From Gammaproteobacteria bacterium (lineage in GTDB: Bacteria; Pseudomonadota; Gammaproteobacteria; Competibacterales; Competibacteraceae): a stretch of 64,000 bases of DNA. Location: contig JACKNC010000003.1 in the NCBI GenBank assembly GCA_024235095.1, positions 496,001 to 560,000 of the forward strand, in the 5' to 3' direction. Every line of letters begins with the position of its first letter. The stretch's first letter is position 1. Of the stretch, positions 27,393 through 36,486 are shown piece after piece. The notes under the pieces were generated by a model. The model searched no databases and had not been told where the DNA came from. It saw only the letters and a program-made list of their open reading frames with translations. A program made the translations under genes and the position numbers.

Positions 27393-27483
27393 TAGTCAAA
27401 CAGTTTTATGTTAATTGATTTTCATGAAACAAGTAACTTAAATTAATGAAAAATTTGTAAAATAATCAAAAACGGTTTGACTA
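27393..27483. mobile_element. 91-bp MITE, copy 2 (inverted)
   Basis: TA lies outside each end (27391-27392 and 27484-27485) and the inverted termini TAGTCAAACAGTTTT and AAAACGGTTTGACTA match copy 1 at 22245-22335 with two internal differences. Inserted in the DUF499 gene; removal with one TA restores the frame. Confidence 0.85.
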
Positions 27484-29848
27484 TACCCCTTTCATCCTGG
27501 CCTGACCGAGGTGTTTTATACCAAATGGGTGGGTCTCGACCGCTTCCAGAAAACCCGGGGCGTCCTGCGCACCTTTGCGCTGGCGTTGCGAGCGGCCGAA
27601 CATTGGGATCAGAGTCCGCTGATTGGGCCGGGCGTTTTTCTCAACGCCCCGCACCAGACCGACCTGGCGGCGGCGACCCGTGAACTGTGCATCTACGCCG
27701 AAAATGAGAACGACAGCGGCGGTAAACACGACTGGAAAGGTCTGCTTATCGGTGAGCTGGATTGCGCCCGCCGCTGGCAGGACCAGACCATCGGCCTGAA
27801 ATGCCGCGAATTGGAACAGGCGGTGATCGCCACGTTCCTGCACTCCCAACCCATTGGCCGAACTGCGAAAACACCGGAGCTGATCGGCTTGATCAGTCCC
27901 ACCCGGCCCGACAAGATCAATCTGGAAAAGGGCCTGCGCGGCTGGGCGGATGACAGCCACTGGCTGGATGACCGCTTTACCGAGGCCGCCGGCCAGACTT
28001 TGCCCAAAGAATGGCGGCTGGGCAACCGCCCCAACCTCAAGCACATGCACGACTAGGCCGAAAAGGATATCGGCGGCGATGTGGTGAAAGACCGGCTGGA
28101 AAAGGAAATTGGCAAGCTCAAGTCGTGGTTCCAGGTCCCGCCCGGTCTCGGCGTTCGCCTGCATCTACAACCCAGACAACCCAGCGACATCGAAGACGAC
28201 GGCCTGTTCCATTTTGCCGTCCTGGGACCAAGCGCCGCCTCGGAAGTCCGCGTCCCCAGTCAGGAAGCGGTGCGCTTCCTGACTGAAAAGACTGGCCCCA
28301 ACACCCCTCGCGCCTATTCGAATGCGATAGTCCTTGCCGCGCCGTCGCAGGACGGTCTACGCGCTGTGGAAGCCCGGATTAAGGACTCTCTGGCCTGGGA
28401 AAAGGTCGAAGCTGATCTGAATCGGATGGAGGGAACCGTTGACCCGGCGCGCAAAAACCAGTTGCAGGCCAAGTTGCAAGCAGCTAAGCAATACGTTCCC
28501 GGTCTCCTCCGGCAAGCCTACTGCATGGGCGTCACCCTTGCCGAATCCGGCGCGCCACACACATTCCGCCTCACCCTGAGCGACGGGTCTTTATTCGATG
28601 CAGTCAAGGCCCATGCCGACGCTCGCATTCAGGACGCTGTGCTGGACGCCGACGCCTTATTACCGGGCGGCCCCTACGATCTCTGGCATGATGGCGATAC
28701 CCGCCAGCGGGTTAAGGATCTGGTGAACGCCTTTGCCGCCCAGCCGACCCTGCCCAAGATGCTGCGTACTCAGGACCTCTATGACACCCTGGCGCAAGGG
28801 TGCACCACCGGGTCCTTTGTACTGCAACTAATCCGCCCGGATCGCAGTGTGCGTACCTGGTGGCGCGCCCGCCCGGACGAGGCGATGATGAAGGACAAGG
28901 ATTTGACGCTGGTCCTGCCCGAAGCGGCGAGCTTGGCCGAACTGAATAGCGCGCTCCTGATTCGAGAGCATTTACCGGAACTGTGGAGCGGTGAAGAACT
29001 GCCGGTCAGTCAGCTTTACGCCTATTTCCAGGGCGATCACGCGATCAATGTCGATAAGGGCGGTGGTTATCAGGAATCGGTGTTCATTCCCAAGGCCGAG
29101 CAACCGGTTATGGACGCAGCCATTCAGGAAGCCGTTGCCGCGGGCAAGCTCTGGCTGATTCATGGCCCGACTAGCCTGTTGGGCGAACCGATTCCGGCAG
29201 GCGTCCTGACCGCCGACGCTGTACTGCGCTCACCGCCACCCGCAATTAACGTGCTGGAAATCCTGCCCGCCGCCCTACCGGATGCCTGGGCAAATAGCCA
29301 AACGACGGTGGAGGCCATAGCGCAAGCCTTATCGCAAAAGCTCGGCCAACCGCTCCCCTGGAAAACCGTCTGCGCGGCGATCAACGGCGCATTGCAGGCC
29401 AATTACCTGGAAGTCGACGGCGCCTGGCCCTGTGAACGGGCCGTGGCGGCGCAGGTCATGCTGCGAGAGAAGAAGACCGCGCCCCTGAAGATCACCCCAA
29501 CCGTGGATTACGTCCAAAAACCGGCTTATCACATCCAAACAGTTGCTGCGGAAATTGAATTAACCACCCATGAGATCCAGAATCTGGCTGACGTCATACC
29601 GGAACTGATGGCGTTGCAAGCCACTCATGCATTCCCGATGCGGCTGTTTGTCGGCGATAGAGCCAAGAAATTATCGGATGATTTACTGGCGCAGATTAAC
29701 GCTGTGCTGGAAAAGGCGAATGAGACTTGGCAGTTGAAGAAGTAATTAGCGGATTTATTTCAGTAGCGAACTCTTGAATTTTGTCCCGACAATCCCCATA
29801 ACGTACTGTTGAAATTTCCAATTGCCTTGTCAGCCTGTGAGGTGCGCC

Positions 29849-30142
29849 ATGCCCATCTATGAATACCGTTGTCAGTCCTGCAACCACGATATGGAAGTGA
29901 TGCAGAAAATGAGTGATCCCGAGCTGAGCGATTGCCCCGCGTGTGGCCAGCCACAATTGAAAAAACTGATCTCAGCCGTGGGCTTCCGCTTGAAGGGCAG
30001 TGGCTGGTATGAGACCGATTTCAAGAAAGACAATCAGAAGAACGTCGCTAAGGATGATGCGCCGCCCAAGGAAAGCAAACCAGCCGCCGCTTGTGATGGC
30101 GCAGGGGGATGTGGGGCTTGTCCGACGCCCGCAGCGGCTTAG
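29849..30142 (+). CDS. FmdB-family zinc-ribbon protein
   Basis: A 97-residue protein beginning MPIYEYRCQSCNHDMEVMQK, with the second CxxC in DCPACGQPQLKKLISAVGFR and the typical GSGWYETDFKKDNQKN. The tail is rich in A, P and C. These 'FmdB regulatory' zinc ribbons very commonly lie directly upstream of aspS in proteobacteria, as here (49-bp gap), but their role is not established. Start chosen because MPIYEYRC is the invariant N-terminus. Confidence 0.9.
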   Translation: MPIYEYRCQSCNHDMEVMQKMSDPELSDCPACGQPQLKKLISAVGFRLKGSGWYETDFKKDNQKNVAKDDAPPKESKPAAACDGAGGCGACPTPAAA

Positions 30143-30191
30143 TGGCCAGTCGCTATAACATTCAGTTTTTAGCATCCAGGAATCCTACGCC

Positions 30192-31961
30192 ATGCGCAGC
30201 CACTATTGCGGCCAAGTCACTGAAACTCTGTTAGATCAAGATGTCACCCTCTGTGGCTGGGCGCATCGCCGCCGCGATCATGGCGGAGTGATTTTTATCG
30301 ACCTGCGCGACCGCGAAGGGTTGGTGCAAGTCGTGATTGACCCCGATACGCCGGACGCCTTCGCCAACGCCGAGCGGGTTCGCAATGAATTCGTATTACG
30401 TATCACCGGTCGAGTGCGTCGTCGTCCCGAGGGTACGGAAAATCCCAACCTGGCCACGGGCGTGGTGGAGGTGCTGACCCGCGAGCTGGAAATCCTCAAT
30501 CGTTCCGAACCCTTGCCGTTCCAGTTGGATGATGACGACACTTCCGAGGAAGTGCGCCTGCGTTATCGCTACCTCGATCTGCGCCGCCCGGTCATGCAAG
30601 ACCGCTTGCGCTTGCGCACCCGGATCATCAGCGCGCTGCGCCGGTTCCTGGATGAACAAGGCTTTATGGACATCGAAACCCCGATGCTGACCAAGGCGAC
30701 CCCGGAGGGCGCTCGCGACTATCTGGTGCCCAGCCGCACTCATCCCGGCAGTTTCTTCGCCCTGCCGCAATCGCCGCAATTATTCAAGCAATTGTTGATG
30801 ATGGCCGGCATGGATCGCTACTATCAGGTAGTGCGCTGTTTCCGCGACGAGGATCTGCGCGCTGACCGCCAGCCGGAATTCACCCAGCTCGATATTGAAA
30901 CCTCGTTCATGGACGAAGCGGCTATTACCGGGCTGATGGAAGAGATGATCCGCCAGCTATTCAAAGCGGTCATGGCGGTCGACTTGCCTAACCCATTTCC
31001 ACGAATGCCTTATGAGACGGCGATGCAGCGCTATGGCTCCGACAAGCCGGATTTGCGCATTCCCCTGGAGCTGACTGAACTGTCGGATTTGATGGCGAGC
31101 GTGGAATTCAAGGTCTTCGCTGGACCCGCTAATGATCCCAAAGGCCGGGTCGCGGCGTTGCGCGTTCCAGAGGGCGGTAAACTGACCCGGCGCGAAATTG
31201 ACCTGTACACCGAGTTCGTCGGACGCTATGGCGCGAAAGGACTGGCCTACATCAAGGTGAATGATGTGACCGGCGGGCGCGAAGGTTTGCAAGCGCCCAT
31301 TGTCAAGTTTCTGCCCGATGAGACCCTGGCCAAGATTCTCACGCGCACCGGAGCCGAGAATGGCGACCTGATTTTCTTCGGTGCAGATTCCGTCAAGGTA
31401 GTCAACGATGCGCTGGGCGCGCTGCGGCTGAAGTTGGGTCACGATCTGGGACTGGTCAAGGGTGAATGGGCGCCGCTGTGGGTCGTGAACTTCCCGATGT
31501 TTGAATGGGACGAAAATGACCAGCGCTGGAACGCCCTGCATCATCCGTTCACTGCGCCGCGCACGGACGATCCCGCCGAGGTGCAAGCCAATCCGGGACG
31601 TTGCCTGTCGAAGGCTTACGACATGGTGCTGAATGGCAGCGAAATCGGCGGCGGTTCGGTGCGTATTCACCGACAGGAGATGCAGAATAAGGTATTTGAA
31701 CTGTTGGGCATCGACGCCGAGGAAGCGCGCGCCAAATTCGGCTTTCTGCTGGATGCGCTGAAATTCGGCTGTCCCCCGCACGGCGGCATCGCCTTTGGCC
31801 TGGATCGCCTGACGATGCTGATGGCCGGCGCCAGCTCTATCCGCGATGTCATGGCGTTCCCCAAGACGCAGAGCGCCGCCTGTCTGCTGACCCAGGCGCC
31901 GGCGCCGGTCACCGAGACGCAGCTGCGCGATCTCAACATTCGGTTGCGGCGCACGCCTTGA
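30192..31961 (+). CDS. aspS: Aspartyl-tRNA synthetase
   Basis: At 589 residues this is the normal length for bacterial AspRS, a class II synthetase that charges tRNA-Asp. An N-terminal OB-fold (LCGWAHRRRDHGGVIFIDLR) is followed by class II motif 1 (RRFLDEQGFMDIETPMLTK), motif 2 (VVRCFRDEDLRADRQPEFTQ), the bacterial GAD insertion (about residues 300-420) and motif 3 (GGIAFGLDRLTMLMAGASSI). Intact. It follows the FmdB-like gene and precedes nudB and apaH. The TGA stop overlaps the first available nudB start. Confidence 0.97.
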   Translation: MRSHYCGQVTETLLDQDVTLCGWAHRRRDHGGVIFIDLRDREGLVQVVIDPDTPDAFANAERVRNEFVLRITGRVRRRPEGTENPNLATGVVEVLTRELEILNRSEPLPFQLDDDDTSEEVRLRYRYLDLRRPVMQDRLRLRTRIISALRRFLDEQGFMDIETPMLTKATPEGARDYLVPSRTHPGSFFALPQSPQLFKQLLMMAGMDRYYQVVRCFRDEDLRADRQPEFTQLDIETSFMDEAAITGLMEEMIRQLFKAVMAVDLPNPFPRMPYETAMQRYGSDKPDLRIPLELTELSDLMASVEFKVFAGPANDPKGRVAALRVPEGGKLTRREIDLYTEFVGRYGAKGLAYIKVNDVTGGREGLQAPIVKFLPDETLAKILTRTGAENGDLIFFGADSVKVVNDALGALRLKLGHDLGLVKGEWAPLWVVNFPMFEWDENDQRWNALHHPFTAPRTDDPAEVQANPGRCLSKAYDMVLNGSEIGGGSVRIHRQEMQNKVFELLGIDAEEARAKFGFLLDALKFGCPPHGGIAFGLDRLTMLMAGASSIRDVMAFPKTQSAACLLTQAPAPVTETQLRDLNIRLRRTP

Positions 31962-32527
31962 ATACGCAAAATCCCCCCCAACCTCCCTTTGTCAAAGAGG
32001 GGAGCTGCGCATCAAATTCTCCCTACCCCTCCTGTGTCAAAGGGGGGAACTGTGCATCAAATTCTCCCCAACCCCCCTTTGTCAAAGAGGGGAGCCGTGT
32101 TAAACGCCCGGAGTCGGTGCTGGTGGTGATTTACACCCTGGCGGACGAGGTGCTAGCCCTGCGCCGTTGCCAGCCACCGGATTTCTGGCAATCGGTCACC
32201 GGCAGTTTGCGCTGGGAGGAGACGGATCCACTGGAAACTGCACGGCGGGAATTGCGCGAAGAAACCGGTTTAGGTGACGGACTGGAGATCGTTGCCTGCA
32301 ACCAGATCAACCGTTTCCCCATTCTACCGCCCTGGCGGCATCGCTATGCGCCAGATGTGATTGAGAATATCGAGTCTGTGTTCCGGGTTTGCCTGCCGGA
32401 GCGCTGTCCTGTTGACCTGAACCCCGCTGAACACAGTGAGTATCTTTGGTTGCCACGCTCAGTCGCGGCGGACCGGATGACTTCCTGGACCAACCGGGAC
32501 GCGATTCTCACCCTGCCTTCTATGTAA
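31958..32527 (+). CDS. nudB: Dihydroneopterin triphosphate diphosphatase (Nudix), N-terminus extended by repeats
   Basis: The Nudix box is clear: GSLRWEETDPLETARRELRE followed by ETGLGDGL. The natural protein begins around RPESVLVVIYTLADEVLALR. NudB removes pyrophosphate from dihydroneopterin triphosphate in folate synthesis. The only in-frame start before the natural part is TTG 31958, which overlaps the aspS stop. It would add about 46 residues encoded by three repeat units (31973-32100: PPQPPFVKEG, YPSCVKGGN, PQPPFVKEG). The original start codon therefore appears lost or displaced, and expression is uncertain. Confidence 0.85.
   Translation: MNTQNPPQPPFVKEGSCASNSPYPSCVKGGNCASNSPQPPFVKEGSRVKRPESVLVVIYTLADEVLALRRCQPPDFWQSVTGSLRWEETDPLETARRELREETGLGDGLEIVACNQINRFPILPPWRHRYAPDVIENIESVFRVCLPERCPVDLNPAEHSEYLWLPRSVAADRMTSWTNRDAILTLPSM
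31973..32100. repeat. Three tandem palindromic repeat units between aspS and nudB
   Basis: Each unit of about 46 bp contains a hairpin of the type CCTCCCTTTGTCAAAGAGGGG. The units read through in the nudB frame without a stop. Similar 'CCCCTTTGTNAAAGGGGG' repeats are common intergenic palindromes in several bacterial groups. They could act as RNA hairpins reducing read-through from aspS. A related-looking unit occurs near 46050-46095. Confidence 0.75.
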
Positions 32528-32537
32528 AGGGTAACTT

Positions 32538-33347
32538 ATGGCGGTTTACGCAATTGGCGACATTCAGGGTTGTTACGAGCCGTTGCAACGGCTGTTGGAG
32601 TTGCTGAAATTCGATCCCGCCACTGACCGGTTGTGGCTGGTCGGCGATCTGGTGAACCGGGGTCCCCATTCAGTAGAAGTGTTGCGATTGGTCCGCGAGC
32701 TGGACCAACAGGTGACGACGGTATTAGGCAATCATGACCTTACCCTGCTGGCTGCGGCTGCCGGTCAAGTCAAGCCCAAGCGCAAGGATACCTTCCACGC
32801 GATTCTGGAAGCGCCCGACCGAGATGAATTGCTAGACTGGCTGCGTCGATGTCCACTGCTGCATCATGACATGGAACTGGGATTTGCCATGGTTCACGCC
32901 GGTCTGCCGCCACAATGGGACTTGACGCTGGCGCAACGCTGCGCTCATGAAGTCGAAGCAGCCCTGCGCGGGCCGGAATCGGAACTCTTCATGGCGCGAA
33001 TGTTTGGCGGCGAGCCACGACGCTGGCAAGATGATCTGGTCGGTTACGACCGGTTACGGTTTATCGTCAACGCCCTGACCCGGATGCGTTTTTGCGCAGC
33101 GGACGGGACCTTGTCCTTCGCGGAGAAAGGTCCGCCAGGCAGCGCGGGCATTAAGCTGATGCCCTGGTTTGCTGCGCCGGGCCGACGCAATGCCGATCTC
33201 AATATTGTCTTCGGTCACTGGGCTTCGCTGGGGTATTATCGCGCACCGGGGATTTACGCTCTCGACAGCGGCTGTGTCTGGGGCAACCGATTGACTGCGA
33301 TCCGTTTGGACGAACCGGAGGCGCCAGCCTTTAGTGTACCCGCGTGA
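32538..33347 (+). CDS. apaH: Bis(5'-nucleosyl)-tetraphosphatase, symmetrical
   Basis: The 269-residue ApaH hydrolyses Ap4A to two ADP. The metallophosphoesterase motifs are AVYAIGDIQGCYEPLQRLL, LWLVGDLVNRGPHSVEVLR, TVLGNHDLTLLAAAAG, FAMVHAGLPPQWD and VFGHWASLGYY, with YALDSGCVWGNRLTAIRL at the end. Intact; starts 10 bp after nudB with GGGTAA upstream. Probably co-transcribed with aspS and nudB. Confidence 0.96.
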   Translation: MAVYAIGDIQGCYEPLQRLLELLKFDPATDRLWLVGDLVNRGPHSVEVLRLVRELDQQVTTVLGNHDLTLLAAAAGQVKPKRKDTFHAILEAPDRDELLDWLRRCPLLHHDMELGFAMVHAGLPPQWDLTLAQRCAHEVEAALRGPESELFMARMFGGEPRRWQDDLVGYDRLRFIVNALTRMRFCAADGTLSFAEKGPPGSAGIKLMPWFAAPGRRNADLNIVFGHWASLGYYRAPGIYALDSGCVWGNRLTAIRLDEPEAPAFSVPA

Positions 33348-33489
33348 CCGTTGTTGATAGGCCGACAAAATTGGAAATCCATTCAAAACGGGTTTTTCGA
33401 CGCTTTCTGTGGAGTTGATGTTGTATGGCCGGTTGGCTACTAGGACTGCCTCCGCCAGAACCCTCAAAGAACCTGATTTACCTCGAATT

Positions 33490-33936
33490 CTATGAAGAGA
33501 CGATGATCCCTGCCGCAATAGCCGCTTCTTTAATATTTCTGAACTCACCCCGGGCGTAACGCTCAGCGATGGCAGGATGATCACGGTTCAGGCAAGAAAC
33601 CAGATCGATGTCGCGGTCCGCTTCTTCACGGGAGGTTGTCGCCATACCCATCGGTGCTTTTTTAAACGGTTTCCGTTCTTGAGCCGCCACACTCACTCCC
33701 TTCTTCAGGGCTTTTGGCTTGGATTTGGGTTTGTATCTGGATCTGGATCTGGATCTGGATCTGGGTTCGGCGTTCGCTACCGCCTGTTCGAGTTGTTGCA
33801 GGGCGGCTGACAGCGCCGGAGCATTGCCTTGGCGGTAAGCATCGATCAAGGTCTTAATTGCAGCGACAAACGGACCGGGAACATAGAGCGCTTTCGATTC
33901 CGGTTTGTCGCTGTGAGGCGAATGTTGAGTCTGCAT
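33490..33936 (-). CDS. Hypothetical protein with an RS repeat
   Basis: This 148-residue protein has an N-terminal helical part (FVAAIKTLIDAYRQGNAPAL), a basic linker with RSRSRSRSRY followed by KPKSKPKALKKG, and a C-terminal segment (NRDHPAIAERYARGEFRNIK, EAAIAAGI). The C-terminal segment resembles the end of small helix-turn-helix proteins of phages or plasmids. The RS part is encoded by a 6-bp tandem repeat (33735-33764) that may vary in length between strains. Function unknown. Confidence 0.6.
   Translation of the reverse strand: MQTQHSPHSDKPESKALYVPGPFVAAIKTLIDAYRQGNAPALSAALQQLEQAVANAEPRSRSRSRSRYKPKSKPKALKKGVSVAAQERKPFKKAPMGMATTSREEADRDIDLVSCLNRDHPAIAERYARGEFRNIKEAAIAAGIIVSS
33735..33764. 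repeat. Hexanucleotide tandem repeat (TCTGGA)n
   Basis: About five units of TCTGGA lie in the coding region of the hypothetical gene and encode alternating R and S on the minus strand. Unit length is a multiple of three, so copy-number change would not shift the frame. Confidence 0.85.
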
Positions 33937-34103
33937 GGCCTAGTCATCAATTGAAAAAAGAGTCGTGATTATCCGGCAAAAGGTGCGGAATTGCTCCTCC
34001 ATCTGCCATCATTAATAGTCATTATAGCCGCTCAAGCCATCATTTAGCGACCGATTCACGCATCGTGGTTTCTGTTTCCGACACCGCTATCATATCAGCA
34101 TGG

Positions 34104-35300
34104 TTAACCCTTCACGCACACGACTTGCTTGAGGGTATGTAAAATCTCCGTCAGATCGCTTTGATTCGTCATGACTTCATCGATGTCCTTATATGCGCCG
34201 GGAATTTCATCCACCACGCCTCGGTCTTTCCGGCAGATGACGCCGGTGGTTTGCCGGGCCAGATCGGCCTCGGTGAACTGTTTTTCGGCAGCGGTGCGGC
34301 TCATGCGGCGGCCTGCGCCATGCGCGCTGGAGCAGAAGCTCTCGGGATTTCCCTTGCCGCGCACGATATAGCTGCGCGTACCCATGCTGCCGGGGACGAT
34401 GCCCAAATCGCCTTCGCGGGCGCGGATGGCACCCTTGCGCGTGACCCAGACATTGGCGTCGTAGTGATGTTCCTTGACCACATAGTTATGGTGGCAATTC
34501 ACTACTTCCGAGGTAACCGTGAACGGCGGTAGATGGCGGGTCATTGCGGCAATCACCAGATCCAGCATGCATTGCCGGTTCTGCATCGCATAGTCCTGCG
34601 CCCACTGCACCGCTTCAACGTAATCAGCGAAGTGTTCAGTACCCTCCGGGAGATAGGCCAGATCCCGGTCCGGTAGCTGAATCATCCAGCGCTCCATGTC
34701 CTGGCGAGCCAGTTGGATAAAGTAATCGGCAATAGCGTTGCCAATGCCCCGGCTACCGGAATGCAACATCACCCACATCTGGTCGGTCTCATCGAGGCAG
34801 ACTTCGATGAAGTGGTTGCCTCCACCCAGCGTACCCATCTGGTTCGTCCATTTCGAGAATTTGCCGAAGGCTTTAAGCAGGGTGGGGTGCCGGTCAGTTA
34901 ATGCCTTCAATCCCGCTTCAAACGGACGCGCGGCGTCTACTAAAACCCGGTCATCAGGATGCTGGCCCCGACCGACCGGGACATCGCGGGTAATTTGATC
35001 AAAGACTTTCTTCAACGCCTTCTCATCGAGATCATTCGCCGCGATCGACAACCGGGCGGCAACCATTCCACAACCCAGATCAACGCCCACAGCGGCGGGA
35101 ATAATCGCTTTATGAGTGGCGATCACCGAACCGATGGTAGCGCCCTTGCCTAGATGCACATCCGGCATCGCGGCAACGTGGTGATGGATGAACGGCAGAC
35201 TGGCGATATTCGCCAGCTGCTGCTTTGAGGACTCGTCCACATCATCAGTCCAGATTTTGACCGGGACGCGCTGGGCGGAGAGAATCTGTTGAATCGGCAT
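34104..35300 (-). CDS. rtcB: RNA-splicing ligase RtcB
   Basis: Starting at ATG 35300 (AAAGGAGCC just upstream) the protein has 398 residues. RtcB joins 2',3'-cyclic phosphate and 5'-OH RNA ends using GTP and Mn. Signatures are AAMPDVHLGKGATIGSVIAT, AVGVDLGCGMVAARLS (metal Cys and Asp), LGGGNHFIEVCLDETDQMW, CHHNYVVKEHHYDANVWVTR and SAHGAGRRMSRTAAEKQF, which carries the guanylated histidine region. Complete at the C-terminus. It stands alone; no rtcA or rtcR beside it. Confidence 0.95.
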   Translation of the reverse strand: MPIQQILSAQRVPVKIWTDDVDESSKQQLANIASLPFIHHHVAAMPDVHLGKGATIGSVIATHKAIIPAAVGVDLGCGMVAARLSIAANDLDEKALKKVFDQITRDVPVGRGQHPDDRVLVDAARPFEAGLKALTDRHPTLLKAFGKFSKWTNQMGTLGGGNHFIEVCLDETDQMWVMLHSGSRGIGNAIADYFIQLARQDMERWMIQLPDRDLAYLPEGTEHFADYVEAVQWAQDYAMQNRQCMLDLVIAAMTRHLPPFTVTSEVVNCHHNYVVKEHHYDANVWVTRKGAIRAREGDLGIVPGSMGTRSYIVRGKGNPESFCSSAHGAGRRMSRTAAEKQFTEADLARQTTGVICRKDRGVVDEIPGAYKDIDEVMTNQSDLTEILHTLKQVVCVKG

Positions 35301-35647
35301 GCACGGCTCCTTTTTCCTCTGTGAGTCGAAAGGTCTGAATAATGGTAAGCTCGGGTAACCGAACCTGTATCGGCTTGTCTGACCATCCAATTCGTCAGCA
35401 TAGACTTTTCTTGGCCTGCGCGCGCTCAGTGCGGTCAGTCTGCAAGTGCGTCAAGGGGAAATTCTGGGCCTGATGTTGAAACCCCTATTGCAGTAGGACT
35501 GGCGAATTTTCCACCACTCCCGTTCAAAGTAAGCCGGACAAACGGTTGCACGCCTGGAACGGGGCGTTTTGATCGACTTATCCACAGATTCTGTGGAAAA
35601 CCCCTTGCCTTCAGAGACGATCTGGCCACATTGCGCTGCGTATCACT
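35301..35647. other. Intergenic region between rtcB and the exonuclease gene
   Basis: No gene seen in about 350 bp. 'TTTTCCTCT' and short direct words occur, but I see no RtcR-type sigma-54 promoter that I can assert and no terminator with a T-tract. Confidence 0.4.
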
Positions 35648-36481
35648 CTATGGCAACACGTCTTCACTGCGCAGATGAGACTCTGGCGCTTGGGATCTCG
35701 GTTCGCTCGGCGCTTCCGGGATAAAAATCGGGCAGGGCCGGGCGCTGGCTTGCCAGCGTGCGGCGAAATCGTCCCAGTGCGGATGTTCTTCACGGCCCGC
35801 CTCAAGATAATCCAGCAGATTCTGCACACTGAGGTTATGGCCCTGGCGACCGAGGCGGGTGCTGAAATACGCCCAGCGCAGATAAAGCACATAGGTATTG
35901 AGAACATCGCCTTCGCAATACTGATTAATCGCGGCATAGTCCCCGGCGGCGGCCTGTTCTGCAACATGCTCCCCGTGACCATTCCATTTCCCTGGCAGAC
36001 CCAAAGCTTGCGCCGCTTCGTCCAGTCCCAGTCGCGGCGAAGCGCCAAAATCGCTCAGCACATCCATCAGGTCGCAGTGCCAGTTAAATTCGTAGCGATA
36101 GTCGTAACCGAAGCGGGGATCGGTGCGGTGCCAGTTGAACGCGGTCAGGCCATGGATCAGCGACCGTTGCTTAAGGACGGCAGCGTCAAAACCGCGCCCA
36201 TTCCAGGTCACCACTCGTGGTTTCTGCCGGTCGATCATCTGCCAGAACCCGGCCAGAATATCCCGTTCACTCCGGTCCGCAATGCTGGCGGAACCGAGTT
36301 TACGGATCAAATAGCGCTCCCGTTCGCCATCGCGTTCAATTCGCGCTAACAGGAAACCCAGGGTCACGATCTCATGCTGGATCGGCTTGGGGAAGGTTTC
36401 AGGATCACGATCTACCGGCAGAATCGCCGCATCGGGCCGGGTTTCCAGATCGATAACCAGCAGGTGTTGGGGAGTGGCCAT
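35648..36481 (-). CDS. 3'-5' exonuclease of the DNA polymerase B exonuclease-like family
   Basis: The 277-residue protein starts MATPQHLLVIDLETRPDAAI (Exo I: D-x-E), then VVTWNGRGFDAAVLKQRSLI (Exo II region: NG-x-x-FD) and YCEGDVLNTYVLYLRW (Exo III: Y-x(3)-D). These are the DEDDy exonuclease motifs of the PolB_exo2 (predicted 3'-5' exonuclease, PF10108-like) family. It lacks a polymerase domain. Role unknown, probably DNA repair or nucleic-acid trimming. Intact. Confidence 0.85.
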   Translation of the reverse strand: MATPQHLLVIDLETRPDAAILPVDRDPETFPKPIQHEIVTLGFLLARIERDGERERYLIRKLGSASIADRSERDILAGFWQMIDRQKPRVVTWNGRGFDAAVLKQRSLIHGLTAFNWHRTDPRFGYDYRYEFNWHCDLMDVLSDFGASPRLGLDEAAQALGLPGKWNGHGEHVAEQAAAGDYAAINQYCEGDVLNTYVLYLRWAYFSTRLGRQGHNLSVQNLLDYLEAGREEHPHWDDFAARWQASARPCPIFIPEAPSEPRSQAPESHLRSEDVLP

Positions 36482-36486
36482 ATAGA

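Larger units (their letters stand above)
23112..29745 (+). pseudogene. DUF499 large ATPase, interrupted three times and carrying a frameshift and a stop
   Basis: The segments are 23112-23273, 24495-25096, 27088-27392 and 27484-29745, about 1,100 residues in total. Landmarks are PWKPWHHVVTLREDLRTGEL at the N-terminus, LIYGGGKTHTLIVHRHL (Walker A), LSVLVLIDEVMIYARSQYG (Walker B), FHPGLTEVFYTKWVGLDRF and GVLRTFALALRAAEHWDQSP. Breaks are an IS110 insertion, a frameshift near 24,915, the serine-recombinase element, a 91-bp MITE and a TAG at 28054-28056. Removing the MITE gives FLQSYPFHPG in frame. DUF499 proteins occur in phage-defence loci beside DNA methyltransferases and helicases; none of those partners is visible here. 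Non-functional as written. Confidence 0.85.

Noticed and set aside
33735..33764. Phase-variable repeat
   Set aside because: The unit is six bases, so copy-number change keeps the frame; it can alter length but not switch the gene off.
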